From: a virus
Length of the DNA: 40,990 nt
Virus record (IMG/VR): IMGVR_UViG_3300045051_000620
Span: 1 to 40,990 of that record
Strand: one strand, 5' to 3'
Position 1 is the first letter of the stretch. Each line of letters starts with the position of its first letter. Below the pieces are notes generated by a model. It did no database searches. It saw only the letters and a program-made list of their open reading frames with translations, and was not told the origin of the DNA. The position numbers and the translations under genes were made by a program. Below, one piece after another: positions 39,160-40,990 of the stretch.

Positions 39160-39819
39160 ATGGAAAGTGCGAAAAATTCCTTCGAACAGGTCGTGAAGAG
39201 GCGTCTTGAGGCCCTGGGAACGACCGTCTTTGCGGTAGAGCAGCGGGCGGGACTTCCACCGGACAGCCTTCGGAACGTGTTGCGTGGCTCGCAGACGCAC
39301 GGTCCGACACTCAACCGGGTTCAGGAGATTTGCGACGCCCTCGACCTTGAGCTTTACTTCGGCCCCCGTCGCATCGCATCAAGCCAAAGCGGCCTCGCCG
39401 AAGACGGTAATGTCGTCAGCCTCCGCCCGCGCAAGGGATGGCCGACAATCCCGTGGCACGACGACGACCCTCACCCAGGCGCGCCTCCTGTGGCGTTCGA
39501 TCCTGTCTGGATCGCGCATCACCAGCTGACCGTCGAACGCCTTGCGATGGTCGTGCCGGTCCGCGGCGGCGACACCGGCCAGCGCGACCCGCGCGAGACC
39601 CTCGCGATGGTCGACCGGATTGCCGCCCACCAGGGCGGCCCGCACCTCTGGGCGCTCCTCGATCGCAAGTCGGTCACCCTGCGTCTGGTGCAGTTCTCCG
39701 ACCCGGATATCCTCATCTTCGCGCCCCGGCCCGGTGGCGCGACGATCATCCACCGCCCGGGTGCGCCGGACCTCCCGAAACTCCTCGGCCGCGTCCTCTG
39801 GACCGGCAACCTGCTGTGA
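39160..39819 (+). CDS. Phage repressor (c-type) with degenerate S24-like domain
   Basis: The 219-residue protein is transcribed away from the early operon. The N-terminal HTH (FEQVVKRRLEALGTTVFAVEQRAGLPPDSLRNVL, 8-41) precedes a linker and a C-terminal LexA/cI-like fold: PVRGGDTGQRDPRETLAMVDR (133-153) and LWALLDRKSVTLRLVQF (163-179), then SDPDILIFAP. In active S24 proteins the first segment is GDSM with a catalytic Ser and the second has a Lys; here GDTG and Arg occupy those places. Self-cleavage is therefore doubtful. No clear ribosome site is seen; operator three sits where one would be. Confidence 0.85.
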   Translation: MESAKNSFEQVVKRRLEALGTTVFAVEQRAGLPPDSLRNVLRGSQTHGPTLNRVQEICDALDLELYFGPRRIASSQSGLAEDGNVVSLRPRKGWPTIPWHDDDPHPGAPPVAFDPVWIAHHQLTVERLAMVVPVRGGDTGQRDPRETLAMVDRIAAHQGGPHLWALLDRKSVTLRLVQFSDPDILIFAPRPGGATIIHRPGAPDLPKLLGRVLWTGNLL

Positions 39820-39830
39820 AAGGACCCCCG

Positions 39831-40079
39831 ATGCGGGCTGCACTCATCCTCCTCTTTCTGACCGTTTCGGCCTGCGTTCCCTCTGAACCGATCGTGACGG
39901 CCTACAACGGCGACAGTGTCACCATCTCGCAGGTCAATCTCGCGGGCGAAGGCAACCGCAGCGCCGTCTCCGACGCGGCAGGGACAACGATCTGTGTCGA
40001 TGGAGGCAAGAGGGAGGCGGTCTACGCATCCAGCAGATACGAGGGCGGGATGCTGCACCACCTCTACCTCTGCAGGTAG
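39831..40079 (+). CDS. Small lipoprotein co-transcribed with the repressor
   Basis: The 82-residue protein has an N-terminal signal, MRAALILLFLTVSAC, with lipobox VSAC (C15). AAAGGA precedes ATG 39831, 11 bases after the repressor stop. The mature part has NGDSVTISQVNLAGEGNRSA and two further cysteines. Being on the repressor transcript it should be made in lysogens, which suggests a conversion function such as superinfection exclusion at the envelope. Family not identified. Confidence 0.8.
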   Translation: MRAALILLFLTVSACVPSEPIVTAYNGDSVTISQVNLAGEGNRSAVSDAAGTTICVDGGKREAVYASSRYEGGMLHHLYLCR

Positions 40080-40080
40080 A

Positions 40081-40401
40081 TCAGCTGCCCCTTGCTGCCT
40101 GTCCGGCAGCAGTCGCTTGCGCCTGCCGGGCCGCGTCGATCTTCCGCTGCAGTTCGTCCGGCGTCATTTTGGTATCCGGCAACGGCGGCTCCGGTTCAGG
40201 CGCAGTCGCCTGCGGGGGCAGCCGGTCGCGTATCTCGGTCAACAGGACAATGATCCGGTCGATGGCGAGGAACACGACCCCCGCAACGGCCGCTGCAAAG
40301 CCCATCGCGACAAGCCCGAACGTTTCTTCCCCCGCCCCGGCCACGACGGCGAGCGCCGCGACGGCCAGGTAAATCCAGGCGACGACTCGAACCAGTGTCA
40401 T
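40081..40401 (-). CDS. Two-helix membrane protein at the phage left end
   Basis: The 106-residue product has two membrane segments (about 6-22 and 27-48) and a charged, proline-rich tail with PDELQRKIDAARQAQATA forming a helix. It converges with the lipoprotein gene, whose stop is two bases away. No family recognised. It reads inward from the left end under an upstream cluster of TTGCATGTTCG boxes, so it may have its own control. A membrane exclusion or accessory role is possible. Confidence 0.7.
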   Translation of the reverse strand: MTLVRVVAWIYLAVAALAVVAGAGEETFGLVAMGFAAAVAGVVFLAIDRIIVLLTEIRDRLPPQATAPEPEPPLPDTKMTPDELQRKIDAARQAQATAAGQAARGS

Positions 40402-40479
40402 CTTCTCCGCCTCCCGTGCCGGATGGCCCTTACCGGCTCTTTGAACAGGGCTTCACAGCGCCCTTCAAGGCAGAATCTC

Positions 40480-40597
40480 TTGCATGTTCGAGGCATCGTT
40501 CTCGGCAGTGCCGATGACAGCCTTCCGGCGCGATTTCAATAACTTAGCCCTAACATGCAAGCGCCGCGCCGAACATGCAACCCAACTTGCATGTTCG
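40480..40597. promoter_or_regulatory. Cluster of four TTGCATGTTCG boxes
   Basis: TTGCATGTTCG occurs at 40480..40490 and 40587..40597, inverted at 40570..40580, and as a 9-bp inverted part at 40552..40560. The copies at 40570 and 40587 form a perfect 28-bp inverted repeat with 11-bp arms and six central bases. The stretch 40402..40708 is otherwise gene-free. These are probably operator sites, placed upstream of the membrane protein gene and close to the phage end. Confidence 0.7.
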
Positions 40598-40708
40598 CCG
40601 GCGAAGTCTCCGCACCGAAAGAGCCCTAAGTGCCTGCAAACGCGCGGTTTTCCGGCGGAGGCCCCGAAATGCCCACGAGGCCACGCGGCCCGCGACAACG
40701 CGCCAAAC

Positions 40709-40861
40709 TGCCAACTCTGGTGTCCCAAGCCGCACCGCGCCCAGACCCGGCCCACCGCTTCCTAACCCTCTGTTTTTCGGCGCTGTTCCCCCACCCGATC
40801 CGCCCAAGCCCGGCCACCTCCGCCCTCTTCCGCCTACTGCAGGATCTGGTGTCCGCGCACA
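40709..40861. other. Phage left end (attL) with transposase sites L1 and L2
   Basis: TGCAGGATCTGGTGTCC at 40838..40854 and TGCCAACTCTGGTGTCC at 40709..40725 are the inverted counterparts of the right-end sites. They are 129 bp apart, comparable to the wide L1-L2 spacing of Mu. The end is set at ACA 40861 because the nine bases outside the GGACACCAGA-type core match the other end in length and in TGT. A third site was not found with confidence. Confidence 0.8.
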
Positions 40862-40990
40862 ACGGGCGGCTGGCCGATGCGGGCGGCTACATCCTCGGCA
40901 ATGCGGGCAACGACCGACTGGTGGGCGGGGCGTTCGACGATTCGCTTTATGGCGGCGATGACAACGACCGCGTGTTCGGCGGGGCGGGGG
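40862..40990 (+). CDS. Host RTX calcium-binding repeat protein, partial
   Basis: The right flank is open in one plus-strand frame to the window edge, reading GRLADAGGYILGNAGNDRLV and continuing with GGAFDDSLYGGDDNDRVFGG. These are glycine/aspartate-rich nonapeptide (GGxGxDxUx) repeats that bind calcium in secreted RTX proteins. Only about 42 codons are visible. The prophage lies immediately upstream and probably interrupts the gene. Confidence 0.75.

Larger units (their letters stand above)
112..40861. mobile_element. Complete Mu-like transposable prophage
   Basis: The element starts with TGT at 112 and ends with ACA at 40861. Its terminal 17 bases match at 14 positions when one end is reverse-complemented. 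It encodes an MuA-type DDE transposase and an MuB-type ATPase, a repressor with divergent operators, GemA, a Mor/C activator, Mu-type head genes and a siphovirus-type tail. Gene order follows Mu from c through T, read right to left in this window. Every structural gene looks intact, so the prophage could be functional. The five bases outside the ends (ccgga and acggg) are not the exact direct repeat expected for Mu-type transposition. Confidence 0.93.

Noticed and set aside
195-40468. TTCAA/TTGAA dyads in several gene-free gaps (195..211, 17103..17119, 40441..40468)
   Set aside because: Arm order and spacing differ between copies and the motif is short, so chance recurrence is likely.
1-40990. 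CRISPR arrays, tRNA or rRNA genes
   Set aside because: No regularly spaced direct repeats, cloverleaf-like sequences or rRNA-like stretches were found.

Overview
The window is one complete Mu-like (transposable) prophage, about 40.75 kb (112..40861), with roughly 110-130 bp of bacterial DNA on each side. GC content is high throughout (about two thirds or more by eye). The gene content (MuA/MuB transposition pair, GemA, Mor/C activator, Mu-type head genes gp25-gp37, and a non-contractile siphovirus tail with GTA-like tip proteins) fits a lysogen of an alphaproteobacterium, most likely the Rhodobacter/Paracoccus group. From memory it resembles the RcapMu type of transposable siphophage; no database comparison was made. 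The right flank reads as an RTX-type calcium-binding repeat protein.

The phage genome is inverted relative to the window: its left (early) end is at 40861 and its right (late) end at 112. Both ends carry pairs of related 17-bp transposase-site candidates. From 40861 leftwards there is: a gene-free end with a cluster of TTGCATGTTCG boxes; a small membrane protein; then, on the plus strand, a lipoprotein and the c-type repressor. The 89-bp gap 39071..39159 carries three 14-bp operators overlapping a sigma70-like early promoter. The early operon runs on the minus strand from a Ner/Cro-sized regulator through several tiny genes, a ParB-like protein, transposase A, ATPase B, winged-helix and zinc-finger regulators, a DnaA-domain-IV-like protein, a DUF3164-like protein, a second ParB-like protein, an ASCH protein, GemA and a Mor/C activator. 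Almost every junction is an ATGA, TGATG or GTGA overlap.

The late region follows on the same strand in two blocks. Each is preceded by the same roughly 50-bp module: a 20-bp palindrome (CCCCTGAC-N4-GTCAGGGG) placed 25 bp from a conserved -10-like box. One copy precedes the lysis genes and the other precedes the protease gene, where Mu has Plys and PI, so they are the probable sites for the Mor/C protein. The lysis/packaging/head block includes amidase, a holin-like protein, gp25-gp27 homologues, terminase, portal, an F-like head protein fused to a zincin-like domain, and a G-like protein. The second block holds protease/scaffold, decoration protein, major capsid, connectors, tail tube, tail chaperones with a GGGAAAC -1 frameshift site, tape measure, tail tip, two tail-tip-type peptidases and a glycine-rich fiber. 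The far right end, where Mu carries mom, has a Dam-like methylase, a methylase-nuclease fusion and a fragment of an MmeI/YeeA-like methylase.
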